Below are positions 53,240 through 64,000 of a stretch of DNA of 64,000 bases, piece after piece. The notes under the pieces are model-generated. The model ran no database searches and was not told where the DNA came from. It worked only from the letters and a program-made list of their open reading frames with translations. The first letter of the stretch is position 1. Each line of letters opens with the position of its first letter. A program made the position numbers and the translations under genes. This DNA is from Chlorops oryzae (lineage: Eukaryota > Arthropoda > Insecta > Diptera > Chloropidae), in assembly GCA_020466095.1 (NCBI GenBank), contig CM035806.1:110418139-110482138 (forward strand). Direction: 5' to 3'.

Positions 53240-56200
53240 AACGGAGCACTTAGGATATTAAAAACAAAAAAGGGAACTGTATCGGCTTAGACGGTCTTTG
53301 AATTTTACCAAAAACCCTCTGAGTCGGATGTCTGAACATATTTCTTTGAATTTTACCAAAAACCCTCTGAGTCGGATGTCTGAACATATTTGAATTTTAC
53401 CAAAAACCCTCTGAGTCGGATGTCTGAACATATTTCTATATTAAAAACTTAGGATATTTAAAACAAAAAAGGGAACTGTATCGGCTTAGACGGTCTTTGA
53501 ATTTTACCAAAAACCCTCTGAGTCGGATGTCTGAACATATGTCCGTTCATGGGGCAAAAATAGTCAGAGTGGTGAAATACCAGATTGATAAAAACGTCAG
53601 GTGAAGCAGAAAAGATCGACTACTTTTATAGAAACAAAGTTATAATGTCGATCGAAAAGGAAGTCTCTTATGCCGGATAAAGTAGTAAATTGGGTAAAAA
53701 AATTCTTTTTAAATGTTTTTCTTTTCTAAAAAAAAACGCTGAATTTTTTAAAAAAGCGTTAAATACTTAAAATTTTAGATGAGCAGTCAAAAAAAACGGA
53801 GCACTTAGGATATTAAAAACAAAAAAGGGAACTGTATCGGCTTAGACGGTCTTTGAATTTTACCAAAAACCCTCTGAGTCGGATGTCTGAACATATTTCT
53901 TTGAATTTTACCAAAAACCCTCTGAGTCGGATGTCTGAACATATTTGAATTTTACCAAAAACCCTCTGAGTCGGATGTCTGAACATATTTCTATATTAAA
54001 AACTTAGGATATTAAACACAAAAAAGGGAACTGTATCGGCTTAGACGGTCTTTGAATTTTACCAAAAACCCTCTGAGTCGGATGTCTGAACATATGTCCG
54101 TTCATGGGGCAAAAATAGTCAGAGTGGTGAAATACCAGATTGATAAAAACGTCAGGTGAAGCAGAAAAGATCGACTACTTTTATAGAAACAAAGTTATAA
54201 TGTCGATCGAAAAGGAAGTCTCTTATGCCGGATAAAGTAGTAAATTGGGTAAAAAAATTCTTTTTAAATGTTTTTCTTTTCTAAAAAAAAACGCTGAATT
54301 TTTTAAAAAAGCGTTAAATACTTAAAATTTTAGATGAGCAGTCAAAAAAACGGAGCACTTAGGATATTAAAAACAAAAAAGGGAACTGTATCGGCTTAGA
54401 CGGTCTTTGAATTTTACCAAAAACCCTCTGAGTCGGATGTCTGAACATATTTCTTTGAATTTTACCAAAAACCCTCTGAGTCGGATGTCTGAACATATTT
54501 GAATTTTACCAAAAACCCTCTGAGTCGGATGTCTGAACATATTTCTATATTAAAAACTTAGGATATTAAAAACAAAAAAGGGAACTGTATCGGCTTAGAC
54601 GGTCTTTGAATTTTACCAAAAACCCTCTGAGTCGGATGTCTGAACATATGTCCGTTCATGGGGCAAAAATAGTCAGAGTGGTGAAATACCAGATTGATAA
54701 AAACGTCAGGTGAAGCAGAAAAGATCGACTACTTTTATAGAAACAAAGTTATAATGTCGATCGAAAAGGAAGTCTCTTATGCCGGATAAAGTAGTAAATT
54801 GGGTAAAAAAATTCTTTTTAAATGTTTTTCTTTTCTAAAAAAAACGCTGAATTTTTTAAAAAAGCGTTAAATACTTAAAATTTTAGATGAGCAGTCAAAA
54901 AAACGGAGCACTTAGGATATTAAAAAACAAAAAAGGGAACTGTATCGGCTTAGACGGTCTTTGAATTTTACCAAAAACCCTCTGAGTCGGATGTCTGAAC
55001 ATATTTCTTTGAATTTTACCAAAAACCCTCTGAGTCGGATGTCTGAACATATTTGAATTTTACCAAAAACCCTCTGAGTCGGATGTCTGAACATATTTCT
55101 ATATTAAAAACTTAGGATATTAAAAAATAAGGAACTGTATCGGCTTAGACGGTCTTTGATTTTACCAAAAACCCTCTGAGTCGGATTTCCAAAAATTCTC
55201 TGAGTTCTGGGATGTCTGAACATATTTTGGATGTCTGAACACCTTGTGTGTCAAAAATTGTCGTTCATGGGGCAAAAATAGTCAGAGTGGTGAAATACAG
55301 ATTGATAAAAACGTCAGGTGAAGCAGAAAAGATCGACTACTTTTATAGAAACAAAGTTATAATGTCGATCGAAAAGGAGTCTCTTATGCCGGATAAAGTA
55401 GTAAATTGGGTAAAAAAATTCTTTTTAAATTTTTTTTTTTAAAAAAAAACGCTGAATTTTTTAAAAAAGCGTTAAATACTTAAAATTTTAGATGAGCAAA
55501 CAAAAAAACGGAGCACTTAGGATATTAAAAACAAAAAAGGGAACTGTATCGGCTTAGACGGTCTTTGAATTTTACCAAAACCCTCTGAGTCGGATGTCTG
55601 AACATATTTTTAGAATTTATACCAAAAACCCTCTGAGTCGGATGTCTGAACATATTTGAATTTTACCTAAAAACCTCTGAGTCGGATGTCTGAACATATT
55701 TCTATATTAAAAATTAGGATATTAAAAACCAAAAAGGGAACTGTATCGGCTTAGACGGTCTTTGAATTTTACCAAAAACCCTCTGAGTCGGATGTCTGAA
55801 CATATTTACCAAACCTGTGATGTCTGAACATATTTCTGGATTTAAAATTAGTAAACAAAAATTGGACTATGGCAAAATAGCAGAGTGGTGAAATATCAGA
55901 TTGATAAAAACGTCAGGTGAAGCAGAAAAGATACTACTTTTATAGAAACAAAGTTAAATGTCGATCGAAAAGGAAGTCTCTTATGCCGGATAAAGTAGTA
56001 AATTGGGTAAAAATATTTTTTTAAATGTTTTTCTTTTCTAAAAAAAAACGCTGAATTTTTTAAAAAAGCGTTAAATACTTAAAATTTAGATGAGCAGTCA
56101 AAAAAACGGAGCACTTAGGATATTAAAAAAAAAAAGGGAACTGTATCGGCTTAGACGGTCTTTGAATTTTACCAAAAACCTCTGAGTCGGATGTCTGAAC

Positions 56201-58500
56201 ATATTTCTTTGAATTTTACCAAAAACCCTCTGAGTCGGATGTCTGAACATATTTGAATTTTACCAAAAACCCTCTGAGTCGGATGTCTGAACATATTTCT
56301 ATATTAAAAACTTAGGATATTAAAAACAAAAAAGGGAACTGTATCGGCTTAGACGGTCTTTGAATTTTACCAAAAACCCTCTGAGTCGGATGTCTGAACA
56401 TAAACTGTGTTCTGGGATGTCAACAAATATTCTGATGTTGAACAATTTCACCAATTCGTATGAAAAATGTCAATGGTGAATGTTTACACGAAAAGATCGA
56501 CTACTTTTATAGAAACAAAGTTATAATGTCGATCGAAAAGGAAGTCTCTTATGCCGGATAAAGTAGTAAATTGGGTAAAAAATATTCTTTTTAAATGTTT
56601 TTCATTTTCTAAAAAAAACGCTGAATTTTTTAAAAAAGCGTTAAATACTTAAAATTTTAGATGAGCAGTCAAAAAACGGAGCACTTAGGATATTAAAAAC
56701 AAAAAAGGGTACTGTATCGGCTTAGACGGTCTTTGAATTTTACCAAAAACCCTCTGAGTCGGATGTCTGAACATATTTTTTGAAACAAAAACCCCTGAGT
56801 CGGATCTTGAACTATTTGAAATTTTACCAAAAACCCTCTGAGTCGGATGTCTGAACATAGTTATTTAATTGCTATCTAAAACAAAAAAGCTGATCGGTTA
56901 ATCTTTGAAAGATTCTTCAAAAAACGCGATTAAAAAACGTCTGTGATCAAAATTTTGGACAAAAATGTCCAGTTCATGGGGCAAAAATAGTCAGAGTGGT
57001 GAAATATCAGATTGATAAAAACGTCAGGTGAAGCAGAAAAGATCGACTACTTTTATAGAAACAAAGTTATAATGTCGATCGAAAAGGAAGTCTCTTATGC
57101 CGGATAAAGTAGTAAATTGGGTAAAAAAATTCTTTTTAAATGTTTTTCTTTTCTAAAAAAAAACGCTGAATTTTTAAAAAAGCGTTAACATACTTAAAAT
57201 TTTAGATGAGCAGTCAAAAAAACGGAGCACTTAGGATATAAAAACAAAAAAGGGAACTGTATCGGCTTAGACGGTCTTTGAATTTTACCAAAAACCCTCT
57301 GAGTCGGATGTCTGAACATATTCCTTTGGAAAAATTGTAATACCATAAAAAACTCGTGAAGCGAAGATGTCTTTGAAACAATTTAATTACAAAAGAACTC
57401 TAGCGGATGTGAAATTAAAAAAATTTTTAACAAAAATACGCTGATTTAGGCTTAGACGGTCTTTGAATTTTACCAAAAACCCTCTGAGTCGGATGTCTGA
57501 ACATATTTCTGTGATTTCTGGGATGTCTGAACATATTTCTGGGATGTCTGAACATATTTCTGTGATGCCAAAAATTGTCCGTTCATGGGGCAAAAATAGT
57601 CAGAGTGGTGAAATATCAGATTGATAAAAACGTCAGGTGAAGCAGAAAAGATCGACTACTTTTATAGAAACAAAGTTATAATGTCGATCGAAAAGGAAGT
57701 CTCTTATGCCGGATAAAGTAGTAAATTGGGTAAAAAAATTCTTTTTAAATGTTTTTCTTTTCTAAAAAAAAACGCTGAATTTTTTAAAAAAGCGTTAAAT
57801 ACTTAAAATTTTAGATGAGCAGTCAAAAAAACGGAGCACTTAGGATATTAAAAACAAAAAAGGGAACTGTATCGGCTTAGACGGTCTTTGAATTTTACCA
57901 AAAACCCTCTGAGTCGGATGTCTGAACATATTTCTTTGAATTTTACCAAAAACCCTCTGAGTCGGATGTCTGAACATATTTGAATTTTACCAAAAACCCT
58001 CTGAGTCGGATGTCTGAACATATTTCTATATTAAAAACTTAGGATATTAAAAACAAAAAAGGGAACTGTATCGGCTTAGACGGTCTTTGAATTTTACCAA
58101 AAACCCTCTGAGTCGGATGTCTGAACATATGTCCGTTCATGGGGCAAAAATAGTCAGAGTGGTGAAATACCAGATTGATAAAAACGTCAGGTGAAGCAGA
58201 AAAGATCGACTACTTTTATAGAAACAAAGTTATAATGTCGATCGAAAAGGAAGTCTCTTATGCCGGATAAAGTAGTAAATTGGGTAAAAAAATTCTTTTT
58301 AAATGTTTTTCTTTTCTAAAAAAAACGCTGAATTTTTTAAAAAAGCGTTAAATACTTAAAATTTTAGATGAGCAGTCAAAAAAAACGGAGCACTTAGGAT
58401 ATTAAAAAATATTTCTGTATCGGCTTAGACGGTCTTTGAATTTTACCAAAAACCCTCTGAGTCGGATGTCTGAACATATATTAAAAACAAAAAAGGGAAC
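53240..58500 (-). repeat. Higher-order tandem repeat of about 555-600 bp, about ten copies
   Basis: CTTAGGATATTAAAAAC recurs at about 53249, 53807, 54358, 54911, 55516, 56115, 56686, 57231, 57839 and 58394. The first four periods carry a triple run of CCCTCTGAGTCGGATGTC at nearly identical spacing, so this block grew by local duplication after the unit types formed. Confidence 0.85.
55120..57560. other. Right-half segment with many small indels
   Basis: Copies here lose or gain single bases and short words compared with near-identical neighbours. The worst stretches are about 55180-55250, 55800-55870, 56400-56470, 56780-56960 and 57320-57430. A second stretch, 58560-59230, is similarly scrambled. 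This may be real decay or poor consensus. Confidence 0.6.
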
Positions 58501-59763
58501 TGTATCGGCTTAGACGGTCTTTGAATTTTACCAAAAACCCTCTGAGTCGGATGTCTGAACATATTTGAAGATGTCCTCAACAACGAATACATTGTCCGTA
58601 TGACATCTCTCTGTATGAGATGTCCTCAATAGACGGGGGTATAAAAACCAAAAATTAATAACATCAGTTCATGAAGGCATAAAAGTAGTCAGAGTGATGA
58701 AAAATCTTGATAAGATACGTCAGGTGAAGCAGAAAAGATCGACTACTTTTTATAGTAAACAAAGTTATAATGTCGACTCTGAAAAGGAAGTCTCTTATGC
58801 CGGATTTAATACGTAAATTGCGTTAAAATATGAATTCAAATTAGTCTAAACTGGTATTTTACTTTTCTAAAAAAAACGCTGAATTTTCTCTTAAGAACAA
58901 GCGTTAAATACTTTAAAATCTTTCGATTGAGCAGTCAAAAAAACGGAGCAAAGTCGTTAGGGAATATCCTAATAAACAAAAAAGGAAACTGTAAAAATCG
59001 GCTTAGTACGGTCGTTTGAATTACTAAACTACAAAAACCCTCTGAGTCGGATGATCTGAAGCATATTTCTGTGATGCCTAAAAAAAATTAAAAAAAAATT
59101 TTAAATTTAAAAAAAACCTGAATTAAAAAAAAAAAAATTTTAAAACGCTGAATTTTTTAAAAAAGCGTTAGGAATACTATAAAATTTTACGATCGGATCG
59201 GCAGATCAACAAAATTGACGGAGTCTGAACATATATTAAAAACAAAAAAGGGAACTGTATCGGCTTAGACGGTCTTTGAATTTTACCAAAAACCCTCTGA
59301 GTCGGATGTCTGAACATATTTCAGTTGTCCTCAACAACAACATTGTCCGTATGACATCTCTCTGAGAGAGTCCTCAAAGACGGGGGTATCCAAAAATTGT
59401 CCGTTCATGGGGCAAAAATAGTCAGAGTGGTGAAATATCAGATTGATAAAAACGTCAGGTGAAGCAGAAAAGATCGACTACTTTTATAGAAACAAAGTTA
59501 TAATGTCGATCGAAAAGGAAGTCTCTTATGCCGGATAAAGTAGTAAATTGGGTAAAAAAATTCTTTTTAAATGTTTTTCTTTTCTAAAAAAAACGCTGAA
59601 TTTTTTAAAAAAGCGTTAAATACTTAAAATTTTAGATGAGCAGTCAAAAAAACGGAGCACTTAGGATATTAAAAACAAAAAAGGAAACTGTATCGGCTTA
59701 GACGGTCTTTGAATTTTACCAAAAACCCTCTGAGTCGGATGTCTGAACATATTTCTGTGATGC

Positions 59764-59766
<3 letters not shown>

Positions 59767-59816
<50 letters not shown>
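59767..59816. repeat. Poly(A) run of about 50
   Basis: An uninterrupted A tract after CTGTGATGCCT, in the place where other units continue AAAAAACGCTG. It may be slippage in an A8 run or an assembly effect. Confidence 0.85.
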
Positions 59817-59817
<1 letters not shown>

Positions 59818-62800
59818 GCTGAATTTTTTAAAAAAGCGTTAAATACTTAAAATTTTAGATGAGCAGTCAAAAAAACGGAGCACTTAGGATATTAAAAACA
59901 AAAAAGGGAACTGTATCGGCTTAGACGGTCTTTGAATTTTACCAAAAACCCTCTGAGTCGGATGTCTGAACATATTTCTGGGATGTCTGAACATATTAAT
60001 TTTCGCTTTAAGTGACCAATTTTTCGTTTAAAGTAACCAATTTTCGCTTTAAGTAACCAAAATTCGTTTAAAAGTTTCCAAAATTCGTTTAAAGTTACCA
60101 TATTTTCACTTAAAGTAACAGAGTTCGTTTGAGATAACCAAAATTTAATCACGCCACCTAGACAAACCTAGAGTCGTTTTAAAAAAATCGGTCGTGTTTA
60201 AGCATTCTAGACTCGCTTATAGTGACCAACATTCAAGACTCGCTTACAGTGACCAATATTCTCTTGTAAAGATCGGTATGGCATAAAGTAACCTAGAATC
60301 GTTTTAAAAAAGTGACCAACATACGCCTTAAAAATCGGTTTTTCTTTTAAAGTAACCTAGATTCGTTTAAAATGACCGACATTTGTTTAAAGTAATTTGA
60401 TTTTTGTTGGATGATCAACTAGGTTTCCAAACACTCAAAGACATAATTGAATATCTGCATAACAGAGACAAGCTTGCATATGGCGCTATAGTGTCGAGGT
60501 GGTGAAAGATACACAGGACAACACGAAATTTATTACAAAGCATAGCTTTTCTGGGGACGGGGGCATTAGAGAAAAATATTCGACTTCTTAACATTAGAGA
60601 GTGCTGCTACACGCGCACAGGGGGTATGTGTTGACTTGGCTTCTGGCACTCAGGATTTCGATTAATGAAATATATAAATGGGGGGAGCTATGTCAATCTG
60701 AGAAATCTGTTGGGTCATTAGAGTCCGGGTGTCCATATCTGCTATGAGATAACAGGTGTGTGTGGGTATGGGGAATATGTCCTAATTCCAGTTGTCCTCA
60801 ACAACATTGTCCGTATGACATCTCTCTGAGAGAGTCCTCAAAGACGGGGGTATCCAAAAATTGTCCGTTCATGGGGCAAAAATAGTCAGAGTGGTGAAAT
60901 ATCAGATTGATAAAAACGTCAGGTGAAGCAGAAAAGATCGACTACTTTTATAGAAAAAAGTTATAATGTCGATCGAAAAGGAAGTCTCTTATGCCGGATA
61001 AAGTAGTAAATTGGGTAAAAAAATTCTTTTTAAATGTTTTTCTTTTCTAAAAACAACGCTGAATTTTTTAAAAAAGCGTTAAATACTTAAAATTTTAGAT
61101 GAGCAGTCAAAAAAACGGAGCACTTAGGATATTAAAAACAAAAAAGGGAACTGTATCGGCTTAGACGGTCTTTGAATTTTACCAAAAACCCTCTGAGTCG
61201 GATGTCTGAACATATTAAAGTGACCAAATTTTGTTTAAAGTAACAATTTGCTTAAAATAACCTTAATTCGCTTAAGGTGACCAAATTTTCGCTTTAAGCA
61301 ACCATATGTCGCTTAAAGTAACCAAAATTCGTTAAAGTAACCAAAATTCGTTAAAAAGTTTTCAATTTCGCTCAAAGTGACCAATTTTTCGTTTAAAGTA
61401 ACCAATTTTCGCTTTAAGTGACCAATTTTTCGTTTAAAGTAACCAATTTTCGCTTTAAGTAACCAAAATTCGTTTAAAAGTTTTCAATTTCGCTCAAAGT
61501 GACCAATTTTTCGTTTAAAGTAACCAATTTTCGCTTTAAGTGACCAATTTTTCGTTTAAAGTAACCAATTTTCGCTTTAAGTAACCAAAATTCGTTTAAA
61601 AGTTTCCAAAATTCGTTTAAAGTTACCATATTTTCACTTAAAGTAACAGAGTTCGTTTGAGATAACCAAAATTTAATCACGCCACCTAGACAAACCTAGA
61701 GTCGTTTTAAAAAAATCGGTCGTGTTTAAGCATTCTAGACTCGCTTATAGTGACCAACATTCAAGACTCGCTTACAGTGACCAATATTCTCTTGTAAAGA
61801 TCGGTATGGCATAAAGTAACCTAGAATCGTTTTAAAAAAGTGACCAACATACGCCTTAAAAATCGGTTTTTCTTTTAAAGTAACCTAGATTCGTTTAAAA
61901 TGACCGACATTTGTTTAAAGTAATTTGATTTTTGTTGGATGATCAACTAGGTTTCCAAACACTCAAAGACATAATTGAATATCTGCATAACAGAGACAAG
62001 CTTGCATATGGCGCTATAGTGTCGAGGTGGTGAAAGATACACAGGACAACACGAAATTTATTACAAAGCATAGCTTTTCTGGGGACGGGGGCATTAGAGA
62101 AAAATATTCGACTTCTTAACATTAGAGAGTGCTGCTACACGCGCACAGGGGGTATGTGTTGACTTGGCTTCTGGCACTCAGGATTTCGATTAATGAAATA
62201 TATAAATGGGGGGAGCTATGTCAATCTGAGAAATCTGTTGGGTCATTAGAGTCCGGGTGTCCATATCTGCTATGAGCTAACACGGTGTGTGTGGGTATGG
62301 GGAATATGTCCTAATTCCAGTTGTCCTCAACAACATTGTCCGTATGACATCTCTCTGAGAGAGTCCTCAAAGACGGGGGTATCCAAAAATTGTCCGTTCA
62401 TGGGGCAAAAATAGTCAGAGTGGTGAAATATCAGATTGAAATATCAGATTGATAAAAATATCAGATTGATAAAAACGTCAGGTGAAGCAGAAAAGATCGA
62501 CTACTTTTATAGAAACAAAGTTATAATGTCGATCGAAAAGGAAGTCTCTTATGCCGGATAAAGTAGTAAATTGGGTAAAAAAATTCTTTTTAAATGTTTT
62601 TCTTTTCTAAAAAAAACGCTGAATTTTTTAAAAAAGCGTTAAATACTTAAAATTTTAGATGAGCAGTCAAAAAAACGGAGCACTTAGGATATTAAAAACA
62701 AAAAAGGGAACTGTATCGGCTTAGACGGTCTTTGAACTTTACCAAAAACCCTCTGAGTCGGATGTCTGAACATATTTCTGAGTCGGATGTCTGAACATAT

Positions 62801-63700
62801 TTCTGTGATGCCTTAAAAATCGGTTTTTCTTTTAAAGTAACCTAGATTCGTTTAAAATGACCGACATTTGTTTAAAGTAATTTGATTTTTGTTGGATGAT
62901 CAACTAGGTTTCCAAACACTCAAAGACATAATTGAATATCTGCATAACAGAGACAAGCTTGCATATGGCGCTATAGTGTCGAGGTGGTGAAAGATACACA
63001 GGACAACACGAAATTTATTACAAAGCATAGCTTTTCTGGGGACGGGGGCATTAGAGAAAAATATTCGACTTCTTAACATTAGAGAGTGCTGCTACACGCG
63101 CACAGGGGGTATGTGTTGACTTGGCTTCTGGCACTCAGGATTTCGATTAATGAAATATATAAATGGGGGGAGCTATGTCAATCTGAGAAATCTGTTGGGT
63201 CATTAGAGTCCGGGTGTCCATATCTGCTATGAGATAACACGGTGTGTGTGGGTATGGGGAATATGTCCTAATTCCAGTTGTCCTCAACAACATTGTCCGT
63301 ATGACATCTCTCTGAGAGAGTCCTCAAAGACGGGGGTATCCAAAAATTGTCCGTTCATGGGGCAAAAATAGTCAGAGTGGTGAAATATCAGATTGATAAA
63401 AACGTCAGGTGAAGCAGAAAAGATCGACTACTTTTATAGAAACAAAGTTATAATGTCGATCGAAAAGGAAGTCTCTTATGCCGGATAAAGTAGTAAATTG
63501 GGTAAAAAAATTCTTTTTAAATGTTTTTCTTTTCTAAAAAAAACGCTGAATTTTTTAAAAAAGCGTTAAATACTTAAAATTTTAGATGAGCAGTCAAAAA
63601 AACGGAGCACTTAGGATATTAAAAACAAAAAAGGGAACTGTATCGGCTTAGACGGTCTTTGAATTTTACCAAAAACCCTCTGAGTCGGATGTCTGAACAT

Positions 63701-63769
63701 ATCTCATATAAATTTTTTTTTCCAACTTTCAATCCGCTTGCGCGGTATGAAGATGCAACTTATTTTGAA
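63701..63769 (+). repeat. 69-bp flank of the array, right copy
   Basis: Second copy of 46626-46694. After it the hairpin arm continues to its terminus at 63876. Confidence 0.85.
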
Positions 63770-63884
63770 TTTTTTTTTACACAAAATTATTTTTTATACA
63801 TAAGGAAACATAATTTTACTATTCCAACGCGATCATACAACTTTTTTTTTTTTTCATATAAGAACGACCCACCCTAGTATATAC

Positions 63885-64000
63885 ATATATCATTTGGGGT
63901 TTGGGGTTTTAAAAGGAATTTCCAAAAATTAATGAGTTGGGCGTAGCTAAAATTCAAATGGGACATGAACCAAATTTGTCATGTATGCTTGCTCTTTGTA
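63885..64000 (+). mobile_element. Fragment E, A/C-type dispersed repeat, running off the window
   Basis: From about 63925, GGGCGTAGCTAAAATTCAAATGG and the following text resemble the centre of repeat A (12575-12660: GGGCGTGGC, CACATGGGACTTGAAC, CACTTATGCTT). Too short to type further. Confidence 0.55.

Larger units (their letters stand above)
46695..63700. repeat. 17-kb inverted tandem array, unknown repeat family
   Basis: Begins ATATGTTCAGACATCCGACT and ends with the reverse complement, AGTCGGATGTCTGAACAT. Units all begin (left half) or end (right half) at this same point but have many different lengths, from under 50 bp to about 1.7 kb. The longest unit passes through a TA-rich part, a segment with ACCGTGTTATCTCATAGCAG, a 21-bp minisatellite and a TTTAACC repeat. 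No ORF looks like a protein. Confidence 0.9.
53153..63700 (-). repeat. Array right half, units ending GTCTGAACAT
   Basis: Same units as the left half, reverse complemented. Long units end near 61216, 62777 and 63700. The unit join TGTGATGCCTTAAAAATCGG near 62805 is the mirror image of the left-half join near 50425. Confidence 0.88.
44786..63876. mobile_element. 19-kb hairpin element with hAT-like ends, holding the giant array
   Basis: Ends TAGGCTGGGTCG and CGACCCACCCTA, with GTATATAC directly repeated at 44778-44785 and 63877-63884. Because GTATATAC is itself a palindrome, the duplication could also be read as part of the ends. The left arm is 44786-45542; its reverse complement is 46036-46694, completed by 63770-63876. 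The native element was therefore a long hairpin of about 2 kb with a loop of about 490 bp. No transposase. Confidence 0.75.

Noticed and set aside
46695..63700. CRISPR array or bacterial repeat system
   Set aside because: Units have no constant repeat-spacer form and the setting is clearly eukaryotic.
46695..63700. Head-to-head telomere fusion of HeT-A-like arrays
   Set aside because: The orientation would fit (fixed ends facing outward), but the array lies inside a hairpin element with a 69-bp duplication, has no gag-like ORF and no oligo(A) joins. Kept only as an idea.

Overview
This is an AT-rich, gene-poor eukaryotic window made almost wholly of transposable elements and repeats. The mix points to an insect genome, probably a fly: a Ty3/gypsy element with an insect-type pol, a BEL/Pao element, an APE-type LINE, Tc1 and PIF/Harbinger transposases, small hAT-like elements with 8-bp target duplications, and dispersed repeats with an AACAAGTAAG end. 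The exact species cannot be read from the sequence. No ordinary host gene is convincingly present; the only candidate is a decayed two-exon fragment near 14.7-15.1 kb.

1-8.6 kb: a Ty3/gypsy retrotransposon with gag, an uninterrupted pol and an unusual non-envelope third ORF, then a long homopolymer-rich 3' region. 8.8-20.1 kb: two PIF/Harbinger copies, each with a transposase and a convergent SANT/Myb-like partner gene, separated by a 5'-truncated LINE, a dead Tc1 copy and two AACAAGTAAG-type repeats. 20-31 kb: small inverted-repeat elements, two of them hAT-like with perfect 8-bp target duplications, plus a truncated Tc1 copy.

29.3-44.5 kb: two 1.55-kb arms in inverted orientation, both carrying the same nested hAT-like insertion. 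Between them lies a nest: a short GGGCTGGGC-type inverted-repeat element, split by a BEL/Pao element (LTRs 31494-31928 and 39292-39786, TSD GATAG, minus strand). The BEL element has lost most of gag, its RT and its integrase, and is itself interrupted by a near-complete LINE. It carries an extra GC-rich zinc-knuckle ORF next to its 3' LTR.

44.8-63.9 kb: the most striking structure. A hairpin-like element with hAT-like ends (8-bp GTATATAC on both sides) holds a 17-kb array in one arm. The array is one orientation from 46.7 to 53.15 kb and the reverse complement from 53.15 to 63.7 kb. Its units all share one fixed end and break off at many different points at the other end. A 69-bp segment of the host arm is duplicated on both sides of the array. 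This resembles a giant foldback element or a self-targeting tandem element. I do not recognise the repeat unit. Part of the right half looks like low-quality consensus, so the assembly itself should be questioned.
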